64,000 nt of DNA from Sipunculus nudus (GCA_026874595.1 CM049314.1:34951229-35015228); one strand, 5' to 3'; shown: positions 23,731-35,120, counted from the first letter of the stretch. The notes: a model not told the origin generated them from the sequence alone. Numbers and translations: made by a program.

Positions 23731-25260
23731 AGCATGGATAATTCTATGGAGTAACAGTTGTTAAATAAGTCTTAATTATCTCATCATGTTGAAATATGTC
23801 TATGAGATCAGCCAGTACAGATATGGTGGCCTTGTAGTCATCAAATCCCCTGTGTTTAAGAAAAACCCATAATCCAAGAGTTACTTTAAGTTATTCGGAT
23901 TAATCACTTCACAGAATTCTCTATTTCACCTATCTTTTCTTTTATTCCATAATTTGCTGAAAAATTTATGTTTTTGCTAAATTTATGGAATATTTTTCAT
24001 ACTTTGGAATTGTAGTCATATAGTGCAGTATCAAATTGAGTACTAAATCCCAGTTTACCTTGTAAAATTTGATTTACTGTACCGTGTGTTCCAACAGATC
24101 TTATTTATCATACATGGGAGGCCACCTTTAATTTTTTCATGCTATAGCTTATATAGCATAACATTACATCATAAAATGTGTAGTTTTTAACTGTATTAAT
24201 TTTGCATGTGATCTTGAACATCAATCTTTGATGATATTTTAAGGTCATCATGATGGGAGCTTGTTTACTAGTGTTTATAGAGAGAAGCAAATGTGCCAGA
24301 CAGCTGTGTATTAATATTACTATGAATCGCTTCCCCAGTGTATACTATGTACCAATTATACATGAAACACTGTGTAGCAATTTATACCAGTCCCATTTGG
24401 TCACTCAGAGCGGGTACTCAAACGGGGTACCTTTGATCAAGATTATTGTAATTTACGGTAACTACCGCTTTTGCTTCTCTGCACCACCTACTATGCTACT
24501 ACAGACCCTGAATAATTTAGACATTTAAGATATCTATCTTTTTGATTAAATGTGAGCATTAATCATATATTTCAACTCGGTGCAGTGAAACGTTATGTAT
24601 TCATGTTGGTAATCCATTCAAATGTTTAAGAATGTCGAAGTAATATCTGGTTTTAATGCCTTGCTCAAGCTTTATGTGTTTAACTAAAAGCATGAACATA
24701 AGATGGCGCTGAAATGCAGTTTCAGTTTTTACTATAATTAATAATGAAGAGATAATTAATAATGAAGAGATATTCTGAGGTACCCCATTGCTAAAATGTG
24801 AAAGGTAGTCAATATGTAATGAAAATATTTAGTTCCTGGAAACCATGCATGCGCAAGACACAGCTCTCAAAATAATTTACTGGTTTTATCAGACAGACTT
24901 TTATCATTAGATGTTTTTTAATAAAAACTTATTTATATTGTTTTATTGGTCATTAAATCTTAATCTTTACACATAAATCAGCTATATATTTACAGTACCT
25001 TGCAGAAAATATGTGTTTCAAAAGCTTGTCATTTGTTCATGGATAAATTTTATAGTTAAATAGGTTGAACTATTCTTGTTCCTCTAGAATGGATTTTATG
25101 TCTGAATATCCAGACTTTTTTTTAAAAATGAGAACATGCATTTCTTTCCATGTGAGTACAGATACTTTATATTTTTCATGTTACAATCCCTGCAAAATCT
25201 ATCTTTATTTATCTGAATTTATGTTACCCCATTCCTGTGGATCACTTGTTACTTAAGCAT
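23731..25260. other. AT-rich non-coding stretch
   Basis: An 18-bp direct duplication, ATAATTAATAATGAAGAG, lies at 24735-24772. Nothing else was recognised. Confidence 0.45.
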
Positions 25261-25264
25261 TCGG

Positions 25265-25765
25265 CATAACTGGAATCCTGTAAGTTCCCAGGTATTAACA
25301 CACATTATGCAATTAAGTTATGCCTGGTAGACCTAATTAACTGTGACCTACTTCTCCTGAGTTACCAGTCACAGCATAATTTATTTAAATGCAACTGGGT
25401 CAATGTAACATGACCTAATTTCTGTCAATTCCCAGTTAGAACATATACACTATATGCAAGTAATTTGGTTTTTGTGACCTTATCACCTTCAGTCTAATGT
25501 CAGAGCATAATTTATATAATTAGCTTGGTCACTGTGACCTTAATTTCCTTATTTATGCATGCATATCCCTAGTTAGAACACAATGTCTTATGCAAATAAC
25601 TTTGTCATTATGATTTTAATCCTGTGAGTCACCAGTCAGAGCATTATTAAAGCAATTAAATGGGTCACTGTGACCTTATTCCTGAGAGTACACACTGAGC
25701 ACACTGTTTAAGTAACTAGGTGCACGTGTGTGATCTCATTCGAATCTCAGTCACAGCACACTTTT
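25265..25765 (+). repeat. Decayed tandem array, unit about 65-75 bp
   Basis: About seven diverged copies share GGTCACTGTGACCTTAATT, CCTGAGTTACCAGTCAGAGC and ATAATTTATTTAAGCAATTA blocks in the same order. Identity between units is low, so this is an old array. Confidence 0.55.
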
Positions 25766-28750
25766 TGCCTTTAAGCATAAAGTTTAACAATGCAGCACAC
25801 AGGCACTAAATGTACCTTGAAGAAGCCTCTCTACTGAATGTCACTCAATTAGGGTTGGTTTTATGAACATTGATCCATGAAGTTTAATAATCAGCAAGAA
25901 ATAGTGAATTATTAAACAAAGATTAAAGGTTCTTCCTTATACTTAGAAAGGATGCAGCCATCCCATAATAGTTTATTTTAGCTTTAAAAAAAAAACAACA
26001 TACACATCCTGTTTTATTTTATATAAGTATCTAAATGTATAAATTATTCAAGTCAAAGATCTCTGTCAGCATGTACTGTGGGTACTGAAGCTGGTAATGT
26101 TGTCCTTTAATAGATTTTAATGAGAGCATATTCCATCTAAATTGTACAGTATATTTGATTTGTTCGCATGGGACCATAAGATGGATAGATTTACATAAAA
26201 ATGGACATCAGTTGATTTATTTTTTACCAACACCATTATTAAATGTTGAAAAAGGGTATGTTACATATTTAAGACAGGTTTATATATCAGTAATGAGGTT
26301 GCTGAACATAAAAACAGAGTGTGCAGTGCATTAGACTTGTAAATGGATATATGCCAAGAATAAATAATGTCACAACCATGCACTGGGAAATCTGTATGGG
26401 TGTATTTGAATCCATGACATCTATTAGGGGATTCTCAAAGGGGCTCAATTACCTATCTGACCTTTATAAACTAATGGTAATCCCTTAGAGCTTTCATAAA
26501 AATAGGCCAGAAAAATTTGATATCTCTGCACACAGGCTGATTGTTTTGTTTATATTAGCATTTTATAATATGTAGGGGCCCACCAACATAACCAAAACAA
26601 AGTCGACAAGGGCATCTGCCAGCAGGTCAGTTAATTAAGCCAGCTAGAGCTTTGCAAATGGGGTTTTGCAACAAGTGACCTTTCTACCTCCTCATATATG
26701 CAACCTACCACCTTAGGTTACATGTTTTCCTGTTTGTCAACATAGCTGTGTTTACAAACATGTTGTTGATAAACAAGTTCATACATCATGAAGGCCTTAT
26801 AAGAACTTTACACAACCAAAATTACTCTTAGATCATTTATATATGCACAGAGGAAGCCAGAAATCACATATTTTTTTTAAAGGTAGGTGAATGGGCACCT
26901 TTAATGGTTTATCTGCATGCTGTCAGTAAACAAGATACATCCACCAATGTTGACAAACAGAACAACTGTATTAAGACTGGATGCATATGTGCAGAAGTTG
27001 CAAAACTACCTTTGCAAAACTCATAATTATCTTGCCACCAGATGAATGTTTATATTATTTTCTCAGGTCCCCCAAAAGTTATAAACATGTAGATATAAAG
27101 AAAACGAAAAGCCTGTGTGCAGTTGGATCTCTGTTTTCTGTCTTATTTTATATAATCAGTTCAAGGAATTATCTTTAGTTTATAGCTAGTCTAGACATCA
27201 GATATAACGGAATAGGCCCCTTTAACCTTGAGAATGTTACAGGTATCACTCAACTCAGACTCGATACTTGTTACCAGGACAACGATCTACAATAAAGGGA
27301 ACATTTTAACTAAAGAATATACCAAATTAAATTTTTAACAACAGTGGACGAATGTTTTGGGATACAAAAAATATTATTTCTTTATGATTAATCTGATCAT
27401 GTATATAAAAGGTGATATATCACTTTTTCTAAGGAATACCTAATTTATATTGGTAAGAAAAAAAATTTGATATACCAGGATTATTATGAACTATATGAAT
27501 AATAGCCCACATGAAGGTCAGTACCTTTTAGACTAATTTCAGATTAGAATGTATAGGCATATAACTAGTGGTTAATGCTATCACTTAGCAGTCACTTGAA
27601 GCCTCCCCCTCCCCCCTCCCCCCTGACCTAATCAAACAATAATTGTGAATCAGTTATGGAGTATACAACCATAGGAATTAGGTCAAGGTAAAAAATTAAT
27701 ATTAGGTGCAGATAAATGTTAGGAGGTAGGACTCTTATAAATATATGAGCTATGTCAGTTTTTTTATAACAACTATATTTGAGATCTGGCTCAATCATGG
27801 CCAGGAAATAAATTTTTAAATCAATGATTTTGCACTGGGTTGATGGTCGGGGTGGGGGTGGGGGGACGAAAGAAATCCCAACCACAAAAAATTAAACCCA
27901 AATAAAGAAATAAACTCATCAACCCATAGATATAAGCCTCTCCTTCCTACAGGGGGAGGCTTTTAAAAGTACTTTTCAATTCTCACTACTTTGAATACAG
28001 CAGGATAGGCTGAAAAAGATGGAAACGGTGCTCCACCATTGTGGAACGAGCAACAATGATAAATAGCTGTGGACAATTTATGACCAGATCTTCACTTATT
28101 GGGATGAGGGAATGACAGATATAGATAGCGTGCACTGTGGAAGGTCACCAGATGTCACCAGCGCACCTTCCCGGTTGTTCGTCACATGCAGGACAACTCT
28201 TTTGCTTGACTGAAGTGAGATCAGAGCTATCAATGTTTCCCCAATGTCCAGTTTGAAAAGCAGCACAGGAGAGATGTTTCTGGCATTGATGGATTGCAAT
28301 GTTTACATGAATAGTTCCTCTGTTCTGTGGAGATCACTGGGTTCTCAGTGCAGCATCAGTATGCTGAATTACAGTTTTCCCAAGGATTGTGACAATGTTG
28401 CTTTTTTTAATGGTTTCCTTGGTCACCATGTAAGCAGAACTAGTCTGGCTCCTGCTACATTTATTGCACAGGTATCATGTTATACACTGTATGTACAACT
28501 AAGTTCTTTCAAACATTCTATTTGGCAGCCAGTTGAGATAATATTACCCAATTCTTTAAGAGGGAATTGTATGTCATTCAACCAGCTGATTGTATTTATA
28601 TGTCTATTTAAACTTCACCAGGATTGGCTTTGTAAAGTTATTTGAGAAAATTTCCCCAGGGCCACGACCCAGACCCTCCCACACACTGCTTTGTAATGTG
28701 TCAGACATGTGATATACCAGTAATGATATTAATGTCCTTTTAGCACAGTC
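25766..28750. other. AT-rich non-coding stretch with one longer frame
   Basis: A 133-codon plus-strand frame (28244-28645) has no recognisable domain and no supporting splice pair, so I do not call it. A C-rich run (27600-27625) and a G-rich run (27838-27868) bracket about 240 bp of AT-rich sequence. The remainder shows no element or RNA gene. Confidence 0.4.
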
Positions 28751-28754
28751 ACTG

Positions 28755-29098
28755 ACTATACTTCATCTCTTTCTCTCTGTTTATCTCTCTCTCTCCTCTT
28801 TTTCTTTTCTCTTTCTCTCTGTCTCTGTCTCCATGTGTATATAATCTCTCTGTCTCTGTCTCTCTGTCTTTGTATGTCTATTTTTCTGTCTCTGTCGTTC
28901 TCTGTTTCTGTTTGTCTGTCTCTCTGTCCGTCTCTTTGGAGCCTCTCTCCCTCTCTCTGTCTTTCTCTCTGTCTGTGTTTGTCTCTGACTGTCTCTTTCA
29001 TTGTCTGTATCTCCCTCTTTCTTTCTTTTCCTTTCTTTTCTCTTTTTTCTCTCTCCTTTTTTTTTTGCTCTTCCTTTTTCTCTCTCTCTCTCTTTGTG
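28755..29098 (+). repeat. Polypyrimidine (CT)-rich tract
   Basis: About 340 bp of CTCTCT, CTGTCT and TTTCTTTT simple sequence. It gives Ser/Leu/Phe-rich frames on the plus strand and Arg/Glu-rich frames on the minus strand, all artefacts. Confidence 0.85.
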
Positions 29099-29104
29099 TG
29101 TATT

Positions 29105-29146
<42 letters not shown>

Positions 29147-29164
29147 AATATATACATATATATA
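29099..29164 (+). repeat. TA microsatellite
   Basis: (TA)n with a few TG and AA interruptions runs directly into the MITE whose target is TA. Confidence 0.85.
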
Positions 29165-29347
29165 CAGTGAAACCTTGTTGTGTCGAACTCACTTAAGTCG
29201 AATACCCTGCTTATGTCAATGTTACAGACTCTGTATTCCGTAAACTCTAGTTAAATAATTACCAAATGAAACCTGCTTGTGTCGAACCTTGGATGTGTCG
29301 AAGTTTTCTGAGGGTCCCTTCGACTTTGACACAACGAGGTTTCACTG
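29165..29347. mobile_element. 183-bp MITE, pogo/Tc1-mariner type
   Basis: The left end begins CAGTGAAACCTTGTTGTGTC. The right end is its reverse complement with one difference (T to C at position 12). It is flanked by TA on both sides. CAGT termini and a TA target duplication are established hallmarks of Tc1/mariner-pogo non-autonomous elements. The interior repeats GTGTCGAA on both strands and has no coding capacity. It sits inside a TA microsatellite, with TATATATA on both sides. Confidence 0.75.
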
Positions 29348-30238
29348 TATATATATTGATCACCTAGCTTGCCACTTACTAAGGTTCAGCCAATCAGTCT
29401 GTTTGTTACGTACAAGCTGCGGCATTGTGTACATGTCCAATATTAGAAGTAATGATGTTTTTGCAATCAAAACTTATTTTTCCACTCTGTTAAAAAGTAC
29501 ACAGTTTTTTAATTGGAAAATATTAAGATCCCTCCCGCTCTTTCTAACACTCCAGATGAGCAGTTTTCTTATTTCACTTTTATGAACTAGAGCTATACGC
29601 CTTCCCACACATGATTGTTTCTACGAGTCTGCATGTTTTGCCTGCTCTTTTTCTCTCTAAACATTCCCAAGTTACTTCTTATGAGGGAAAATGAAAGAAA
29701 ACACTACGAGGCTCCTGCTGCGTGAATGTTATATTGAGAGCTCATCTTTGTTAGCCACAGATAGCAGTAGGCTATATTTAGAGATGCCTGTCATGACTTT
29801 GTGGCTCTATCTGTGTGTGGGTTGTGCACTGACATTACAAACCCTTTTATAATGGTAAATATAATGAACCTCATGTATCGACAGACTAATTGAAGTCACA
29901 TTTGATATGTGGTTATTCTGGTCTCTTACCAATATAAAGTGAACATAAAAATGTCTTGCCCATAATGTTAAACGATATATGTTTATTTTGATATAATTTT
30001 TTAATCATCTGTGGTTGCTTTGGTATAAGTCCTGGCCTTTCATGGCTCCTCGCATGAATCTGTCACAGATATTAAATTTTTACATGCAAGGTATGTCAAA
30101 TATACGTGCAAAGTGTTTTATCCTAAAAATATTATGGTATCTGCAAATATGCTATACTGAAACCATTTAATTACTTCTCTACAAAGGGGACATAAACTTG
30201 CAATGGGAACAATCAGTGGTAAGAAAAATAAATATAGA
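29348..30238. other. AT-rich non-coding stretch
   Basis: No gene or element was recognised. Confidence 0.45.
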
Positions 30239-30240
30239 TA

Positions 30241-31815
30241 TTTTTAGCTCAGCTGGCTACAAGTCATCTGAGCTGTAGTCATGGTCCTTTGTCCATCGTC
30301 CGTCTGGGCATCTGTCTGTGAAGAGGGCACGTTTTGAAACTGTTAGACTTGCGAATCCAAAATTTTCCATACAGTCAGATGTCCCCGAAAAATCTCCAAC
30401 TATTTATGAATATTGTGTCAGTAGAGCTTTGTTCCTTTGAGATATATAAGGATAAAACTCAATTTTCAATGAAAAACCCATTGTTACACTTCAAGACTGC
30501 CTAATATCAAAACCAATAATCTGACTTTGATCATATTTGACCTACTTATTTCTCTATACATTTGCTATAGACATGCCTGAAAGTAGGTCAGTACGTATTG
30601 TGTAATGTCATGAAATTATGGGCCCAATCATTGAAAAAAGTAAAAAGTCAGGAAATATATTTACTCTCTTAACAAGAGCATTGCTGAAGCTAGAGACTTT
30701 TTTTCTGGAATATAACTTTGTTTAATCAAGATTCAATCAATTATATACCCAAAATTAGATCTGAATTTTGCCATTTTTTTAGTTATTACCATAAATAAAA
30801 AATCAGTACCTTAAATTTTGTCCAGATTTGGCCAAGGCATGTTTTTTTTTCTGTGAACCCACTTGATTTAATTTTCACATCATGTATACATAAGGATTTA
30901 ATCTTTTCAAATCTGAAATTTCAAAGCAGTTGATTAAAAAGAGCAGTTTTTATTCAATATTTTAGACACCATTTTTAGTATTATTTACATCAGGCCAGCC
31001 CAGTTTAACAGTGGTGTGTGTAGTAGGGGAATTGAGCCCTCACCTGTGTTATGTAGTTATACTCAACACTCCAGGCAGCTTAGCTTAGCTAAGGCTTCAA
31101 CCTGGTCCAGCTTAGCTTTTGGAAATCTACACCCCCCCCCCAACTGACAGGGGCATAAACTAGATAAATGTTATAATTTTCCTTTAATATCTATCTGATA
31201 TCTTTATCTATCCTTTAATCTTTAGCTGATTTGGCCCTATCTTTAAACTGTTTTTAGAATTATCAATTACATTTACACATTTCTTTGTTTATCAAATATA
31301 TCCTTTGGTATAACTCTTAGGCCCATAATCTTTTTTTCCCTTATTGCATGATTAAATGGTTTCAGGTATATATTACAGAGTACCATATATACTTATTAGA
31401 TTTAGTTTATGCTCATTTGAAAATGTACAAATTTTATATAATTTTATTTAAGTTAATAAATTAAATATATACAACAGCTCATCTCCACTTTCTTTTTTAT
31501 TCTATATGTTACAAGGTTTCATATATTCCCAGTGGGTATTTTAAACACATATTACTTTTTAAAGAAGTTGAAATACAGATAGTTTTACAAATATTTGATC
31601 AAGAGAGGCTCCTGCATCTTTGGTGTATTCCAAAGTGTGCACATCTAGTATTTGTCTTGCATTCATATATTTAGTATTTGATTATCACCAAATAGCAAGG
31701 CCATTTCCTCCTAGTTTTTCAAATGCTAATATGTAAAAAATTAGAAATAAGTACATTCTGCAATTGCTAAAATTTTAAAAAGTTCAGCTGAGCTCTGTCA
31801 CCCATGGGTCCCTTG
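30241..31815 (+). mobile_element. TTTTAGCTCAGCTG-family element, near-complete 1.6-kb copy
   Basis: The left end TTTTTAGCTCAGCTGGC forms a hairpin with CATCTGAGCT (AGCTCAG paired with CTGAGCT). The right end is CACCCATGGGTCCCTTGTTT near 31799-31818. The body is AT-rich and non-coding. A CACCCCCCCCC run lies near 31128. The same order of blocks occurs at 36341 and, more diverged, at about 40290. No transposase or terminal inverted repeat was found, so the class is unknown. Confidence 0.6.
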
Positions 31816-31819
31816 TTTT

Positions 31820-33060
31820 CTAAAGAAAATGAAATTATAGAATTGCGCTAAAAATTTTCCTATTGTTTTGTTTTTCTTTAATCATTTTAGCTTAACAATG
31901 GTGTTAATTATTCCCATGTTGTCCCCTAATCATTAAAAAAATAATAATAATAAGGCTAAAAAGAATTCGCCTACCCAAACTGATTACTGGTTAAAGGGCC
32001 TGAGAAACCCAAACTTTTAATTGCCTTAAAAAACTAAGATAAACTTTTTTAAAATTTTCTTCCACCACAGTTTCCTGATAATCCAAATAACGCCGATGAT
32101 GTACAGTATGATGATGGCATCCATATCTGAAAACTCATTTCAGTTATGAAACCATAACAACATCAGGATAACAGGCAGATTGATGTACACACCACTTCAG
32201 ACTCGTAAACTGATACATCTTGACACCACTCTTATAGGCCTGGCCTTCTGGGCATGCAAGATTTAGCTATCACAGATTGGCGCTGATTTAAGATCGACAG
32301 AACCGTTATAATATCACAGCTTTCTTTAGGCTCCATTATCATATAAATAGTCTACAAAGTCAGGGCATTATACAAATTTGATGAAGTGTGAAGGGAAGCT
32401 GGTCTCTCCGGTGACCATGTGACATGTCGTGTGACTGTATGCCATGTCATACAACAGTGTATATCCAGCTGTTGTTCTTTAACATAGGGATAGAGAGGAA
32501 GAGGTTGCTATAACGTTCTTTTTTAATATCAAGTATATAATGTTGTCAGAAAAGAATGGTATATATAACAACTTATGCTAAAAGTGTGTAACTTTACATA
32601 CTTGCTTCTCACACACCAGTTTTAAAATAGAACCATGCACATAAAATATACAGTATTGTCACATTCTCCTATAAGAGAAAGCCCTGATTATACCTCTATT
32701 TCAATAAATTGAAATGATTGCTATTGTTCACATACTAGAAAATGGGACATGCCATAAATCTGTTCTAGAGATTATTGGATACCAAATATTGTTCAGAGAG
32801 GATATGATATATACCATTGATTTTTCACAAAGAATATGGTGTACCGTGAAAGATATTTAAATTTTTATAGAAATTGTTCATCTAAATTCTTTCACAGAGA
32901 ATATCAGGAAATATTAGGGGAGTATGACCTCAGAATTCATTCCTGAAGACTGTCAGATATATTAGAAAAAATTCCTTGAGAATATGATTTTTCAAGTTGT
33001 CAGAATTCTTTCACAGAGAATTTCACATGTACATAATGTGATTGGCTTTATTCTCACGAG
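31820..33060. other. AT-rich stretch containing the candidate terminal exon
   Basis: Apart from 32071-32130 there is no coding-like sequence. TTCTTTCACAGAGAATAT recurs several times between about 32820 and 33020 at uneven spacing, suggesting a decayed short repeat. Confidence 0.4.
32071..32130 (+). CDS. Candidate alternative terminal exon with PDZ-type C terminus
   Basis: A pyrimidine-rich stretch ending CTTCCACCACAG is followed by 19 open codons and TGA. The peptide begins FPDNPNNADDVQ and ends YDDGIHI. It is rich in Asp and Asn and lacks the Leu/Ile/Phe/Lys bias of chance frames in this AT-rich DNA. The end I-H-I fits the class II PDZ ligand pattern (hydrophobic-x-hydrophobic). It is phase 0 at its start, like the exon at 33661, so it could be an alternative 3' exon of the same plus-strand gene. 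There is no good donor after it, and no clear AATAAA was located just downstream. A short frame like this can arise by chance, so the call is tentative. Confidence 0.3.
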   Translation, partial: FPDNPNNADDVQYDDGIHI

Positions 33061-33200
33061 GATGAAATTTCGCGATTTCTTATAAATTTGAACATTTTGC
33101 GAGGGTTTCTTTTTTTCGCGATTCCACCCAAACCTATAAAATACAGTAGTATTTGTACTTATATTAAATAGAGTAGTATTTGTACTTATATTAAATTCAG
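33050..33200. repeat. CG-containing dispersed repeat fragment plus 28-bp duplication
   Basis: TCTCACGAGGATGAAATTTC, GCGATTTC and TTTTTTCGCGATTCC form a CpG-rich island in AT-rich DNA. It is followed by a tandem duplication of AGTAGTATTTGTACTTATAT plus TAAAT at about 33144-33198. Confidence 0.5.
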
Positions 33201-33660
33201 AATAAATCCTACAATACCTTACTCATTTCTGGTTTAGTCATTAACTTATGACTTGTGTCACAGTCGATATATCCCCTGTGAATATGGCATGTTTTACTAT
33301 AATTAATGCTTGTATACATGGGAGAGTTTCAACACCATGCACAGATCAGGTTGCTGATTAGGTTGTGTGATAACTTATCTGTTTGTGCAGATGCATCATC
33401 TTTTCTTCTTCATCTTAGTGTATTGGGCATCTTATTCCCGATTGCAGGGTTTCATATTTGCGATTATTTCTCATTTGGGAATGTTGCTAAATTAAACCCT
33501 CATGTATAAAAAGTAAAACCAAAGTATCGTAAATCATTCTCAGTGAAACCTTTTTCAAAATTTGTCAGTTCTTTCCTGGACAAATTGACGTGATTAATAA
33601 TTCTGTGAGAATATGTTGTGGAAATTTTCTGGGGAATGACGTTTTCTTCTTGTCTTGCAG

Positions 33661-33759
33661 GATGATGGGGGGTTTCGTGACCATATACCAAGAGACCGCC
33701 GTCGTCTTCCAGAGCCCCCACCCCCACCGTCCCGTCAGCCCGCTGTGCAGGTGCCCCAG
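33661..33759 (+). CDS. Internal exon, proline/arginine-rich protein segment (partial gene)
   Basis: This is the best-supported coding segment in the window. It is preceded by a pyrimidine-rich acceptor ending CTTCTTGTCTTGCAG and followed by CCCCAG|GTAAGT, a near-consensus donor. The 99 bp are open in phase 0 and encode 33 residues beginning DDGGFRDHIPRDRR and ending AVQVPQ. Base composition changes sharply from AT-rich flanks to GC-rich codons with repeated CCC/CCA/CCG prolines. The middle contains RRLPEPP, which fits the class I SH3 ligand pattern RxLPxxP, followed by a run of prolines. The segment looks disordered and cytoplasmic, as in adaptor or receptor tails. No domain is visible and I do not recognise the family. 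Both boundaries are phase 0, so the exon could be skipped without shifting frame. Neighbouring coding exons are probably outside the window or are the weak candidates at 32071 and 35097. Splice signals and translation are seen; function is inference. Confidence 0.62.
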
Positions 33760-33980
33760 GTAAGTCCATGCATGTTGGAATCATCTACATCAGGTCTGAA
33801 TTTCCTCAATATTTATTCTCACATGCTGTTAGCTGTTGCTAAATTTGACTGACATACTGCTGTACATCCTCCCAGAGACACTGAATAATAAAAACTTGCT
33901 GTTAACTTACATTTCATATAAAGGAAGCATGTGACCTCTTGTGAAAGATGCAAATCATGATGAACCATTTACCTAGTCTG

Positions 33981-34185
33981 TCCCAGGTAGGTCCTGGTCT
34001 TTAAGAGGTGCACCGTCCCCCCCCCCCCCCACACACACACACATACACACAAATACACCAAGTGTACAGTACCACCAGCCCAGTGTACATGTGACCCAGG
34101 AAGGTCCTGGTCTTTTAGAGGTGCAATCCCCCCACCACCACCACAGTACCATCAGCCCATGTGTGCCAGGTAGGTCTTGTATTGG
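33981..34185 (+). repeat. Short tandem repeat carrying decayed copies of the exon 3' end and donor
   Basis: Three related blocks carry CCCAG|GTAGGTCC (junction at 33986/33987), CCCAG|GAAGGTCC (34099/34100) and GCCAG|GTAGGTCT (34169/34170). The first two are followed by nearly the same text, TGGTCTTTAAGAGGTGCA. Between them are C-runs, a CA microsatellite and CAGTACCAYCAGCCC. This resembles the exon end, which reads CCCCCACCGTCCCGTCAGCCC then a short gap then CCCCAGGTAAGTCC. The second block has lost the GT of its donor. I infer local duplication of the exon end followed by decay. Confidence 0.4.
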
Positions 34186-34469
34186 AATAATTGTCATCTT
34201 TTAGTGCATGAGCCCTGTATTAAAAGGAGAATTTAGCAAACTAAACTGAACAACAACATAACATATGAGATATATGATCACTTGTAGAGAAGCCTTGGAT
34301 ATCAGGTGTTACATGACCCCAGGACTTGCAATATTTATTCAAATGGTGATCTGGCCATAAGGTCCATTCTAATATATATACCACTGCTCCAGGTGCAGGA
34401 TTAATTCTAACCCTGTCCATACAAATTCTGTTACTGAGAGCTTTATCATAGTTTATTCTCTTGTGTGTT

Positions 34470-34812
34470 GCTGTATTTGCCTCTGCCAGGATTATATTCC
34501 TTCACCCTAATTTGTGTGTGTGTGTGTTTGCTCACAACATAACTCGGGCAATCCTGAATGGAATCTCATGAAATTTTCAGGGCATTTCAGGAATGGGCCA
34601 GTGAAAAGTATTTTAGATTTTGGTGTGGATCCAGCGTATGATACAGATTCAGGTTCAACATCAAGGAATATTCACAAATGTACAGTCACCTTTGCACAAA
34701 TCAACATATTTATCATTTAATATGGGCAAAATAGGTGAAGGCTAACACGGGTTGGGGAGCATTGTGGAGGCTTGATTTCCTTAAGAATTCAGATTTCTAG
34801 TTTAAATTCTAG
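34470..34812 (+). mobile_element. CCTC-TGCCAGG-type dispersed element
   Basis: It begins GTATTTGCCTCTGCCAGGAT and is followed by a TGTG/TTTG run, then GCTCACAACATAACTCGGGC and CTCATGAAATTTTCAGG. It ends with GTGGAGGCTTGATTTCC and ATTTCTAGTTTAAATTC. This is the order found in an abundant molluscan repeat beginning CCTCCGCCAAGGAGGTTATG. Related text is at 47311 (plus) and 59300-59420 (minus). Confidence 0.5.
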
Positions 34813-34857
34813 GAACATCCAACAGGTGGCACTGTGCTCTGAATGAGGATGATGGTT

Positions 34858-34975
34858 ACTGTGTGATAAGAATGAGATGTAACAAAGTAACTGTATGATA
34901 AGAATGATATGTAACAAAGTAACTGTATGATAAGAATGATATGTAACTAAGTAAGTGTATGATAAATAATGATAT
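34858..34975 (+). repeat. 32-bp tandem repeat, about 3.5 copies
   Basis: CTGTATGATAAGAATGATAT plus GTAACAAAGTAA repeats with a 32-bp period. The last copy is diverged. Confidence 0.8.
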
Positions 34976-35096
34976 GGCACAATATTGTATGGATTTCAGA
35001 TTTTCTGTGCAAAATTCTAGATATACTCCAGAATATTATTACACATTGAAAACAACACAGGTTTTGTAAAGTTTTCATCATATTTCTCTTTAACAG

Positions 35097-35120
35097 GGAT
35101 CAAATCAGAAACTGCCGTAG
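35097..35120 (+). CDS. Very weak candidate terminal exon
   Basis: An acceptor-like TTTCTCTTTAACAG is followed by seven codons (GSNQKLP) and TAG in phase 0, which would join in frame to the exon ending at 33759. The length is too short to carry real coding evidence. I list it only because it is the first in-phase acceptor-plus-stop I noticed downstream of the exon. Confidence 0.12.
   Translation, partial: GSNQKLP

Noticed and set aside
28244-28645. 133-codon plus-strand frame with Cys and Trp.
   Set aside because: No domain, no matched splice pair, and length within what several AT-rich frames in 64 kb might reach by chance.
28756-29196. Arg/Glu-rich and Ser/Leu-rich frames.
   Set aside because: Simple CT/GA and TA sequence only.
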